From positions 1 through 14,288 of the forward strand of contig CAZWYJ010000027.1 of the NCBI GenBank assembly GCA_964638165.1: a stretch of 14,288 nt of DNA, given 5' to 3'. The notes beneath the pieces were generated by a model. The model saw only the letters and a list, made by a program, of their open reading frames with translations, was not told the origin of the DNA and did not search any database. The position numbers were made by a program, and so were the translations under genes. Positions 7,201-13,239 of the stretch are shown one piece after another (position 1 is the stretch's first letter; each line of letters starts with the position of its first letter). The DNA is from 2-12-FULL-60-25 sp964638165. Lineage in GTDB: Bacteria; Patescibacteriota; Patescibacteriia; 2-12-FULL-60-25.

Positions 7201-7807
7201 AGGCGATCAGCTTTTCATTCGCCTCATTCTGCGTGGGCGATTCCGGATGATGGAGGATCTCCAGAAAAAAATTCTCCGCGCCGAATATCTCCTGATACTC
7301 CCCGAGGACGCGCTCAGCGCCCTCTTCGTCGTGCGAAAGGAGGAGCTTCGGAATCTCGCCACCGGTCGTTCCGGAAAGCGCGATGATACCCGTGTGATAG
7401 CGCCGGAGAGCATCCTTATCCGTTCGCGCCTTGTAGTAGAACCCTTCCAAAAAAGACTCCGAAATAATCTTGAGGAGATTGTGATACCCTTCATTCGTTT
7501 CCGCCAAGAGGATGAGCGAATAGGATTGATCGTCCACGCGCGCACGCTTATCGGTCAGCTTATTCTTGGCCACATTCACCTGCACGCCCAAAATCGGCTT
7601 GACGCCCTCTTTGGTCGCCGCTTTATAAAAATCCACCGCACCATACATGCCCGCCCGATCCGTAAGCGCGATCGTGTCCATGCCAAAACTCTTCGCCTTC
7701 TTCACGATCTTCTTAACGTCGCCGAGCGCGTCATACAACGAATACATGCTCCGCACGTGGAGGTGGACGAATGGGCTCTTCGGTTGTTCGATAACTTCTT
7801 CTGGCAT
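4223..7807 (-). CDS. dnaE: DNA polymerase III subunit alpha
   Basis: This is the replicative polymerase, 1194 residues, the usual length for the DnaE1 type. The order is PHP domain (about 12-270), palm with GPGRGSAAGS (367-376) and the catalytic acids D408 and D410 in PDIDMDF, the third acid D566 in LLKMDFLGL, fingers, a helix-hairpin-helix region (near GYGFNKSHAACYA and later), and a C-terminal OB fold around 1000-1070. The PHP metal site looks degenerate: R19 replaces the second His of the HxH motif, R51 replaces the His of the TDH motif, and KEILY (215-219) replaces the usual NDVHY. Intrinsic PHP exonuclease activity is therefore unlikely, as in E. coli. The start ATG at 7807 has AAGGA 7 bases upstream. 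No intein is seen. Confidence 0.97.
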   Translation of the reverse strand: MPEEVIEQPKSPFVHLHVRSMYSLYDALGDVKKIVKKAKSFGMDTIALTDRAGMYGAVDFYKAATKEGVKPILGVQVNVAKNKLTDKRARVDDQSYSLILLAETNEGYHNLLKIISESFLEGFYYKARTDKDALRRYHTGIIALSGTTGGEIPKLLLSHDEEGAERVLGEYQEIFGAENFFLEILHHPESPTQNEANEKLIALARKTGASLVAAKEILYEDPEDREAQDVLQCIHDGKLLSDQNRYSVSTTDHSMSGPEEMIEAFRHVPDAIENTRKIADRCRVELQLGVNLLPTFDVPSGRTPEEELRAICEAGLMERYNGVIPEEGKERLNFELGTIERMGFATYFLIVHDYVNWAKLHHVVVGPGRGSAAGSIVAYALRITDLDPLRYGLLFERFLNPDRISMPDIDMDFDDERRKDVIEYVMEKYGRDRVAGIITFGTMAARAAVRDVGRVLGMTFQEVDRVAKVIPPPVQGKHIPLEKSSKESPELRALVETDPRVKQLIGLAIRLEGTTRHASQHACGIIIAPERLDAYAPMQKAQGGDVEVVVQYSLQSVEAIGLLKMDFLGLSNLSIIRGCMDIAEAVYGIHIEIDKVPLDDRETYDLLGRAETTGVFQLESDGMKRYIRELKPTCIEDIIAMVALYRPGPMQFIDSFIRRKHGREKIEYMHPLLENALGNTYGIPVYQEQVMQVSKDMAGFTGGEADTLRKAMGKKIAELMVKMREKFINGSAENGVEREIAEKVFTQFEEFAAYGFNKSHAACYALVAYQTAYLKAHHPACFMAALMNSDISNIDRITIEVEECRRMGMEVLPPDVNESFSGFGVVKASLNQEGKTPTIRFGLHAVKGLGEDVAELIVQERKEHGPYKDITDFASRIRGRAFNRKALEVLIKSGAMDRFGERNQLLFNIDALLAFHKQIETEASSGQSSLFANTSIDTVRRITMKPAPEVTRRERLAWERELLGLFVSEHPFKETSEYLRGYFVPISDLVKHKKAKMVRCGGVMVETKKIYTKKGDPMLFAKLEDLSGSVEAVVFPRTFKDYESILKTDSVMCVTGRPQEKDGEMKLLVETCFEITPENLPMIKSSMPEGAIREGDWEDSSEDSMKSTKSSHQDMVPIILHVRANLSQTILAQLRTCCERYPGMHDVYLKVHDETGARLIKSEQRMAFHDAVVKELEGILGPDTVKVGGAGRVS

Positions 7808-7848
7808 ACGGGTTTCCTTCGCTGACGGGGCAAGCCCTGCAAAGGGGT

Positions 7849-7878
7849 GGTTTAGGGTTTAAGGATTTGGGGGTTAGG
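7849..7878. repeat. Heptamer array upstream of dnaE (telomere-like GGTTTAG units)
   Basis: Four 7-base units on the plus strand: GGTTTAG, GGTTTAA, GGATTTG and GGGGTTA, then GG. They lie between the HAD phosphatase stop and the dnaE Shine-Dalgarno sequence, inside the presumed dnaE leader, where the mRNA carries the C/A-rich complement. Period 7 is the same as in the other arrays, but the word differs. Confidence 0.5.
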
Positions 7879-7892
7879 ATGTCCCGGCAAAC

Positions 7893-7898
7893 ACTATA
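7893..7898 (-). promoter_or_regulatory. Possible -10 box of dnaE overlapping the upstream stop codon
   Basis: TATAGT on the minus strand overlaps the TAG stop of the HAD phosphatase and lies about 85 bases before the dnaE ATG. No convincing -35 box is seen. Read-through from the HAD gene is equally possible. Confidence 0.25.
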
Positions 7899-8553
7899 CG
7901 AGATCGAACGTGGCAAGAACTTTCTCGTCTCCGAGGTGTTCGACGGTGATATCAACGAGACTCCTGATCTCATCCGTTTCCGCTTTTGCGAGCGCAATGC
8001 ACCGCATCCCCGCTCGCCTCGCAGCCATCATACCAGAAATTCCGTCCTCAACCACTAAACAATATTTCGGATCCACTTCGAGGCGTTGCGCCGCCAACAG
8101 AAACACGTCCGGATGCGGTTTCCCGTTCTCTACTTCGTGGCTACTACAGATAGCATTAAATTCCTGCTTCACGCCAAGCTCCGTCAAGACTGAATCAATA
8201 AATGAAGGGTGCGAACCGCTTGCCACGGCAATCGGAATAGATCGGGACTTAAGCCGCTTCATAAATTCCACCGTCCCTGGGATAGCCCTCACGTGCCCTT
8301 GCGTTTCATTGTTGACCGTACGCCTCCACTCGCTCAAGAGTACGTTCATATCTGGCATATCAATTCCATTTCGCTGGAATGCGTCCAAAAAAAACTCCCT
8401 ACTTGAAACCCCGGCATATCGCTTTGTTATTTCTTCAGGAGGAATTGCTATGCCATATCCAGACAACAAAACCGATCCGGCGGACGAGCAGATACTCTGC
8501 GTATCGGAGATTACGCCATCCATGTCAAAAATAACCGCGTTTATTTTTATCAT
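7894..8553 (-). CDS. HAD-family phosphatase, beta-phosphoglucomutase-like
   Basis: A 219-residue soluble hydrolase of HAD subfamily IA. Motif I is FDMDGV with nucleophile D10 and acid/base D12. A helical cap domain spans about residues 16-85. Motif II is S112 in VASGS, motif III is K145 in GKPHPDVF, and motif IV is E169-D170 in VVEDGISGM. The cap and the GKPHPD motif resemble PgmB/YcjU and Gph-type enzymes acting on sugar phosphates or phosphoglycolate; the exact substrate cannot be read from the sequence. The start at 8553 gives a normal N-terminus, but only a weak CAGG lies close upstream. It precedes dnaE with about 86 bases between them and could be co-transcribed. Confidence 0.88.
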   Translation of the reverse strand: MIKINAVIFDMDGVISDTQSICSSAGSVLLSGYGIAIPPEEITKRYAGVSSREFFLDAFQRNGIDMPDMNVLLSEWRRTVNNETQGHVRAIPGTVEFMKRLKSRSIPIAVASGSHPSFIDSVLTELGVKQEFNAICSSHEVENGKPHPDVFLLAAQRLEVDPKYCLVVEDGISGMMAARRAGMRCIALAKAETDEIRSLVDITVEHLGDEKVLATFDLV

Positions 8554-8584
8554 GACCTGTGTGAATTGAAATGGATGAATCGAG

Positions 8585-8605
8585 CCGACCTACGACCTAC
8601 GACCT
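8585..8605. repeat. Heptamer array C (AGGTCGT x2 + AGGTCGG)
   Basis: On the minus strand the units are AGGTCGT, AGGTCGT and AGGTCGG, again closing with TCGG. The array lies 31 bases upstream of the HAD phosphatase start. It shares the TCGT core, the 7-base period and the closing TCGG with arrays A and B. Nothing else clear is seen in the rest of the 8554-8712 spacer. Confidence 0.7.
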
Positions 8606-8712
8606 AGATTTTGTCCGACAAGGAGCGTGGTGGCAAGTGGGCGGATGTATCAATGAACACTTTTCTGTTCTTTCATAGTTCGCTCTCGAATATCCAATGA
8701 GTACAACCGAAA

Positions 8713-8732
8713 GACACGTCCGAAAACGTGCC
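8713..8732 (-). terminator. Probable terminator of the small membrane protein gene
   Basis: On the minus strand GGCACGT pairs with ACGTGTC (one G-U pair) over a 6-base loop, 25 bases after the stop codon at 8758. Only a short T stretch (TCTTTC) follows on the minus strand. On the plus strand the stem has an A-C mismatch but a better tail (CTTTTTAT). The G-U pair favours the minus-strand RNA. Confidence 0.5.
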
Positions 8733-8757
8733 TTTTTATCGTCTATCGTTTGATCGC

Positions 8758-9087
8758 CTAGCGCCGACGGGATCGCCGACGAGGCGAGGGTTCCTCTTCA
8801 TCATCCTCATCATCGTCTTGATGACGGGCTCGCATGTACTCTGCGAGCGCACGGCCTCCTTTTGCAATGGCATTGATGTAGGAAGAGGAAGATTCCAATC
8901 GGTCGCCGATGTTCAAGATCTTCTTCTCCACCCATACTGCCTTCTCTTGAACACTCTTCATGAAGCGGTTCGCCCGCCTCATGGCGATTGCTGCTTCAAA
9001 CAGCATCCATGTGAGCATCGCTGCGACCCAGAGCACAGCGATGGCGATCACAAGGTATAACAGGTCTAGCGTGGAAGTAAATGTCAT
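8758..9087 (-). CDS. Small single-pass membrane protein, acidic then basic tail
   Basis: 109 residues. One membrane segment at about residues 7-31 is followed by a basic, helical stretch (about 36-88) with coiled-coil character. A strongly acidic run of Asp/Glu (91-99) comes next, and an Arg-rich tail finishes the protein. The positive charges after the membrane segment suggest a cytoplasmic C-terminus. I do not recognise the family. The start has a good ribosome-binding site (GAGAGGGG at 9091-9098) and an extended -10 box at 9106-9114, so it appears to be an independently transcribed gene. It is followed by a probable terminator. Confidence 0.8.
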   Translation of the reverse strand: MTFTSTLDLLYLVIAIAVLWVAAMLTWMLFEAAIAMRRANRFMKSVQEKAVWVEKKILNIGDRLESSSSYINAIAKGGRALAEYMRARHQDDDEDDEEEPSPRRRSRRR

Positions 9088-9105
9088 ATGCCCCTCTCAC
9101 GAGAA

Positions 9106-9114
9106 AGTATAGCA
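9106..9114 (-). promoter_or_regulatory. Extended -10 promoter of the small membrane protein
   Basis: The minus strand reads TGCTATACT, identical to the box at 4099-4107. It lies 18 bases before the ATG, giving a leader of about 12 bases that contains the GAGAGGGG ribosome-binding site. No strong -35 box is seen. Confidence 0.6.
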
Positions 9115-9160
9115 CGAATGTGTGCTGATGCGGAGAAGATGAAGAAAGGGTGTTGATAAA

Positions 9161-10149
9161 TTATTGCCAGGATTCGTGAAGATACTTTACCAAGAGTTCT
9201 TGTAGCTTATTGCGATCAACGAGAGTTACGGCATTCGAATGCGCTAATGCCTTTGCTTCCGCTGTAAATGAAGAGGTGGTAGCAACCACAGCCTCCGTGC
9301 ATTGATAGTGATTCCGAGCAGCAACGGCTTGCTGTACGGCACTATTCCCAACCGGAACGGTGTAACACTTTGCCTGAAATCAATTACCCCGCAGCAGAGC
9401 TGACGGGGTATCGGAGGACAAGTCTTCGACTTATACTTCGATACCCCATGCGGTAACCGCGCAGCAGAGCTGACGCGGAATTAGCGAGTTAAACAGGAAT
9501 GACCCTTGCGTACAGCGATAACATCCCCGCCCTGATCGCCAACGCCTCCTATACGCTTTGCGCTATACCCCATCGCCTCAAAAAGACGAACGATCAGGTG
9601 CTCAAAATCATCACCTTTTTTATTCAGCTCACTAAATGAATGGATTTCTTGAGTACTTACTCGATTCGTGAGATAGGTTCGCTCTTTTTTATCAATAAAT
9701 TCTTTCAAAAGCCATTCCATCTGAGCATCTAATGATTTATTTTCGCTATAATCCTTTTTCACAAAATGAATGCTCCTTTGCATTAACTCATCTCGAAAAT
9801 CTTCTAAACGCTTCCAATCAAAAGCATAGCCCTCACGAGGACGCCATGCAGATATCGTACGAGCCCCCACCTCTTTTCCAAAACTTTCGATAAAATTCTC
9901 AACTACGGAATTCAGTCCCTTTTCAGAAAGAACGTCCCTAAGTCTATTCCTATCTTTTAATGCCTTTCGACGAAAAAGGATGCCAACCAAAACAGCTGCA
10001 AGTATCAAAACCAAAAATAACACTGCCCCTAATTGCGCTGACTTATCTTTTGAAAAAAGAGCGCCGACCACTCCCAAGGCAAAAATGATCGCACAGCCGG
10101 TTCCTGGGCCATTTGCGAAATCTTCAGCGAATGAACTCTGTCTTCTCAT
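9161..10149 (-). pseudogene. Membrane-anchored Mrr-type restriction endonuclease, split by an insert
   Basis: Two fragments in the same orientation make one Mrr-like protein. The 5' fragment (10149 to about 9490) has two membrane segments near its N-terminus (GTGCAIIFALGVVGALF, then LGAVLFLVLILAAVLVGILF), a helical linker, and the first half of the nuclease domain (GDDFEHLIVRLFEAMGYSAK, then GDQGGDVIAV with the catalytic Asp). A stop codon follows inside an insert. The 3' fragment (9379-9161) resumes with FQAKCY (the QxK half of the catalytic motif), continues with NSAVQQAVAARNHY and SSFTAEAKALA, and ends with a TAA at 9161-9163. Removing 9380-9489 would restore one uninterrupted frame. I chose the start at 10149 because an extended -10 box lies 13 bases upstream; the frame opens further up to 10230. 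The family would cleave modified DNA. The N-terminal part is visibly more AT-rich than dnaE and pheT, suggesting acquisition. Confidence 0.85.
9380..9489. mobile_element. Palindrome-flanked miniature insert in the Mrr-like gene
   Basis: About 110 bp with no coding capacity. Left hairpin: TACCCCG (9385-9391), CAGCAGAGCTGA, CGGGGTA (9404-9410). Right hairpin: CCGCG (9457-9461), the same CAGCAGAGCTGA, CGCGG (9474-9478). Both have an inner CAGC-AGA-GCTG stem and a bulged A. Between them GGGGTATCG (9405-9413) can pair with CGATACCCC (9439-9447) over AAGTC/GACTT, competing with the left hairpin. AATTA occurs just outside each hairpin (9382-9386, 9479-9483). Same-orientation end hairpins with a bulged base resemble the ends of IS200/IS605-type elements, so a non-autonomous element moved in trans by a Y1 transposase is my best guess. 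Exact ends are uncertain by a few bases. Confidence 0.6.
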
Positions 10150-10162
10150 AAAATTATTCAAA

Positions 10163-10171
10163 AGTATATCA
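10163..10171 (-). promoter_or_regulatory. Extended -10 promoter of the Mrr-like gene
   Basis: The minus strand reads TGATATACT, 13 bases before the ATG at 10149. The expected leader is about 6 bases with no ribosome-binding site, so the mRNA would be nearly leaderless. This decides in favour of the internal start over the longer open frame. Confidence 0.5.
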
Positions 10172-10281
10172 AAAAACCTGTGGCGACGAAAGATTTTTTC
10201 CATAGAGTGAACACGCCAGCGGTGCACCACCTTTTACCACGGAACGATATTTTTAGCCCACTCAATACCTCACAGCAAGCT

Positions 10282-10306
10282 CCCTTCCCTGTGAAACAGG
10301 GAAGGG
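10282..10306. repeat. Perfect palindrome downstream of pheT
   Basis: CCCTTCCCTGT and ACAGGGAAGGG form an 11-bp perfect stem with loop GAA, about 18 bases past the pheT stop. It is followed on the plus strand by GCTGGGGATGGGTGTC. No T run follows on the minus strand, so it is a poor terminator. It looks more like a dispersed palindromic repeat that may also protect the pheT 3' end. Confidence 0.55.
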
Positions 10307-10323
10307 CTGGGGATGGGTGTCTT

Positions 10324-12789
10324 TTATCGCATCTCCGCCTTGAACGAGTCCCGAAGCGTTTTCTGAATCTCCCCCATGAGCGCGTCCACCTCTTCCGTAG
10401 TCAGCGTACGTTCCGTGCTCGCAAAGACGAGGTGCATCGCAAGCGACTTCTTTCCTTCCGGCAATCCCTTGCCCTGATACGTATCAAACCACTCTACGGA
10501 CGCAATGAGCGGATCAATGCCAGAGATCGCACGCTCGATCTCCCCATACTCCGTTTGTGCATCAATGACGATTGCGAGATCGCGCCGTACTTCCGGGAAT
10601 GCACTGGATGGCGCGTATGACGGACCGTGCCCGGCGGATCGGAAAATTTCTTCGAGATGCGCATGCGCCATGGCCACGCGCCCATCTATCTTCATATTCG
10701 CCAAGACCTTCGGCGAGACCTCGCCGATCGTGGCCAAAAGCGCATCCCCCTTGAAAGCCTGAACCGTTCGACCCGGGTGCCAGAATCCATGCTCGGATAC
10801 GCGCTTCCATGAAATGCCCGGGATGCCGAGTTCTTCCAAGAGATGCTCAATGAATCCCTTCGCCTTTTTGAAGAGATCACCCTCGCCAAAATAGGCGCAT
10901 GCGAGTTCCAGCGATTCATCCGGAAGCTTGTGATAGCCCTCTTGAACGAGATACGCGTTCGCGACTTCAAAGATTGCCTGTTCGCGGAACCGCTCCTGAT
11001 TGTCCGCAACAACCTGCAAGAGCGACGGCGCGATCGTCGTACGCATGATTGCAAAATCTTCCGTGAGCGGATTGAGGACTTTGAAAGCCTTGTTCGGATC
11101 ATGGAGCGTTTTCTCAAACAGGGTGCGCGACACGAAGGAGTAGGAGTAGCACTCCGTAAGCCCCGCGCCTTTCGCAATCTCTTTGACACGATCCTCCCAC
11201 ACCACCTCCATATCCGTCCGATGCGGAGGCAGGTCGCCGACCGGCAATACTGCCGGAATGTTTCCGTACCCGTAAATGCGCGCGATCTCTTCGACGAGAT
11301 CCACGCTGTCTTCGACATCAACCTCGCGCCACCATGGGACTGTTGCCTTGATCGTTGACCCGGATGACGTCACCTTGAATCCGAGACTCTGGAGCATTTT
11401 CTTCTGGGTTGCAATCGGAACGCTTACTCCCATGCGCCCCTCAACCTCTTTTACGCTGATGGAAAATGCTTTCGGCTTCGACTTCTTCGGATACGCATCC
11501 TCGACCGCCGTAACCGCGCCACCGCCGAGATCGCAAGCGAGCGCCACGGCTTGAGCCATAGCCAATGGGATCCCTTCGGCAGAAAGGCCTTTCTCGAATC
11601 GGAGTTGAGAATCGGAATAGAGGTTGAGACGACGGGATGTGCGTCGCACGGATACGGAATCGAATGCCGCGCACTCAAAAATCACATCCGTCGTATCCTC
11701 ATACGCGCCGGAACGTTCACCTCCCATGATCCCCGCGATCGCAACCGGCCCTTTCGCATCCGCGATTACGAACGCCTTCTCATCCAAATCATAGGACTTG
11801 CCATCGAGAGTTACCATGCTCTCCCCTTTCTTCGCGCGACGCGCATGCAATTCCGGATTCTTTCCATTTGTCCGCAGGCGGGAGACGTCGAACACGTGCA
11901 TAGGCTGGGCGTATTCGAGGAGAACGTAATTCGTAATATCAACCAAGAGCGAAATCGGATTGAGCCCGGCGGAGATAAGGCGCTGTTTGAGCCACCACGG
12001 AGACGGGCTGTTTTTTACCCCGGAAATGCGCACGCCCATGTAGCGGTGACAGAGATTCTTGTCGTGAACCTTAATAGAAATGGGGCGCGGATCGCGGGGC
12101 GCGGATCGCGGGATTTTCTTCGGGGAATCCCAAAGCATTTTGCGTCCGAGGATCGCCGAGGCTTCGCGCGCCATGCCGATCATGCCCATGGCGTCCACGC
12201 GATTCCCCGTAACTTCGATATCCATGACCACATCACCCGTGAGGTCCAAGAGGTCCGCGATCGGGGTTCCGGCTTTGAGCGATGCCGTGCTTCCAAGCTC
12301 TTTCCCGAGATCGAGGATTTCCTTCTCTTCGTGCGGGAAGGCATCCGCGAGCCCGATTTCATTCGCCCCGCAGATCATGCCGAATGATTCCACGCCGCGA
12401 AGCTTCGCGGCCTCAAGCGTGACTGGCTCCCCCTCCCCGTGCCATTTGACCCGCGCGCCGACTTTGGCGAGCGCCACGAATTGCCCGACTTCGAGATTCG
12501 ACCCTCCGCACACGATCTGCGTAAGGGCGACGCGAGGCGTTTGCGCAGCAGGGGCGACGCGGGGCGTCGCCCCGACATCAACCATGCACACGCGAAGCTT
12601 GTCCGCATTCGGATGCGGATTCACGCTCACGATCTTGCCGACTACGACGTTCTGCAAAAGCTCATCGCGCGGGATGATCTTTTCGACCGCGGGTCCGGAG
12701 AGTGACATCTTGCGCGCGAACTCATCCGGCATAATGCCTTTGAGATCCACGTAGTGCGAGAGCCATTTGTAGGAGACGAGGGAATTCAT
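10324..12789 (-). CDS. pheT: Phenylalanyl-tRNA synthetase beta subunit
   Basis: 821 residues, the full length of the bacterial form. It pairs with PheS as an (alpha-beta)2 enzyme that charges tRNA-Phe. Domain order: N-terminal strand; EMAP-like tRNA-binding domain at about 45-150 (VGKIVSVNPHPNADKL, then QIVCGGSNL); B3/B4 editing domain at about 245-420; B5 at about 440-510; the catalytic-like core; and the FDX-ACB anticodon domain at about 728-821 (FPEVRRDLAIVID near its start). Two GC-rich insertions are unusual: a TPRVA duplication in the tRNA-binding domain (residues 75-79 and 84-88), and a PRSAPRDPRP stretch at about 227-236 before the B3/B4 domain. Both are encoded by DNA repeats. No Shine-Dalgarno sequence precedes the ATG at 12789, so translation may depend on coupling or a leaderless mRNA. 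It is separated from pheS by two membrane-protein genes. Confidence 0.96.
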   Translation of the reverse strand: MNSLVSYKWLSHYVDLKGIMPDEFARKMSLSGPAVEKIIPRDELLQNVVVGKIVSVNPHPNADKLRVCMVDVGATPRVAPAAQTPRVALTQIVCGGSNLEVGQFVALAKVGARVKWHGEGEPVTLEAAKLRGVESFGMICGANEIGLADAFPHEEKEILDLGKELGSTASLKAGTPIADLLDLTGDVVMDIEVTGNRVDAMGMIGMAREASAILGRKMLWDSPKKIPRSAPRDPRPISIKVHDKNLCHRYMGVRISGVKNSPSPWWLKQRLISAGLNPISLLVDITNYVLLEYAQPMHVFDVSRLRTNGKNPELHARRAKKGESMVTLDGKSYDLDEKAFVIADAKGPVAIAGIMGGERSGAYEDTTDVIFECAAFDSVSVRRTSRRLNLYSDSQLRFEKGLSAEGIPLAMAQAVALACDLGGGAVTAVEDAYPKKSKPKAFSISVKEVEGRMGVSVPIATQKKMLQSLGFKVTSSGSTIKATVPWWREVDVEDSVDLVEEIARIYGYGNIPAVLPVGDLPPHRTDMEVVWEDRVKEIAKGAGLTECYSYSFVSRTLFEKTLHDPNKAFKVLNPLTEDFAIMRTTIAPSLLQVVADNQERFREQAIFEVANAYLVQEGYHKLPDESLELACAYFGEGDLFKKAKGFIEHLLEELGIPGISWKRVSEHGFWHPGRTVQAFKGDALLATIGEVSPKVLANMKIDGRVAMAHAHLEEIFRSAGHGPSYAPSSAFPEVRRDLAIVIDAQTEYGEIERAISGIDPLIASVEWFDTYQGKGLPEGKKSLAMHLVFASTERTLTTEEVDALMGEIQKTLRDSFKAEMR
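12082..12109. repeat. 14-bp perfect tandem duplication inside pheT
   Basis: GGGGCGCGGATCGC occurs twice back to back (12082-12095, 12096-12109). Because 14 is not a multiple of 3, the two copies are read in different frames, giving the Arg/Pro-rich stretch at about residues 227-236 of PheT, between the tRNA-binding and B3/B4 domains. Confidence 0.8.
12525..12573. repeat. In-frame palindromic GC-rich repeat inside pheT
   Basis: Two 16-bp copies of GGGCGACGCG(A/G)GGCGT lie at 12525-12540 and 12552-12567, exactly 27 bp (9 codons) apart. The second is part of a perfect palindrome, GGGGCGACGC-GGG-GCGTCGCCCC (12551-12573). The stretch 12543-12562 matches the right hairpin of the Mrr insert (9459-9478) at 17 of 20 positions. 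The insertion keeps the PheT frame and adds a TPRVAPAAQ unit. Confidence 0.7.
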
Positions 12790-12825
12790 ATGAACAGAAA
12801 CTGGGGTTGAAAAAATTAAAATTTA

Positions 12826-13227
12826 TCAAGCAACCGTATAGACATAACAACGCCACTCATATGGATTTTCAAAATCTTTCATTTTGCAAGGTCGAAAATT
12901 ATACAGGATCGTCATTATGAGCAAAAAGAGGTACGAGACGCTAAATGCAATAACAAGAATCATCTGAATGCGCCTAAGAACAGTCCAACGCCCGTCTGAA
13001 CTCTTTCCGAAATAATAATAGACGATTGCCAATAACAGGCACAATGGTATAAAGAAAGACAGACTTAAAGAATAACGCCCTCCAGAATCAAGCAGCTCGA
13101 AGGCAAGAGGATTGATGTAATAGAGGGCTACCAATCCAGACCAAAATACACCCGGCAGGACGAGGATCGTCCATGCATTCAGCCAATCTCTTTGTTTCTT
13201 TTGGGTGGCAGGAACGAGGGAGTTCAT
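12826..13227 (-). CDS. Three-pass membrane protein of unknown function (between pheS and pheT)
   Basis: 133 residues with three hydrophobic segments at about 18-38, 52-73 and 86-109, a basic N-terminus, and a short polar C-terminus with two Cys (114 and 127). I do not recognise the family. It starts 12 bases after the stop of the gene upstream, without a Shine-Dalgarno sequence, and ends 36 bases before pheT, so it is probably co-transcribed with both synthetase subunits. Its first five residues (MNSLV) are the same as those of PheT, with nearly identical DNA. It is visibly more AT-rich than pheT, which suggests a later arrival. Confidence 0.75.
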   Translation of the reverse strand: MNSLVPATQKKQRDWLNAWTILVLPGVFWSGLVALYYINPLAFELLDSGGRYSLSLSFFIPLCLLLAIVYYYFGKSSDGRWTVLRRIQMILVIAFSVSYLFLLIMTILYNFRPCKMKDFENPYEWRCYVYTVA

Positions 13228-13239
13228 AGGGGTAATTGG

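Noticed and set aside
6257..7825. Open frame of 522 codons on the plus strand opposite dnaE
   Set aside because: It lies wholly antisense to the well-conserved dnaE polymerase and PHP regions. The translation is Arg/His/Ile-rich with no recognisable domain, and no ribosome-binding site is seen. It is a codon-bias shadow.
9382..9483. AATTA as a 5-bp target-site duplication of the insert
   Set aside because: Collapsing the insert between the two AATTA copies leaves an in-frame stop and a frame shift, whereas removing 9380-9489 restores the Mrr frame. The AATTA copies more likely belong to the element.
9380..9489. Translational bypassing or an intron instead of a mobile element
   Set aside because: The take-off and landing codons do not match and the insert is far too short for a group I or II intron. 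Without RNA or protein data the mobile-element reading is simpler.
11551..12387. Open frame of 278 codons on the plus strand opposite pheT
   Set aside because: Antisense to conserved pheT domains, with no motif and unusual composition.
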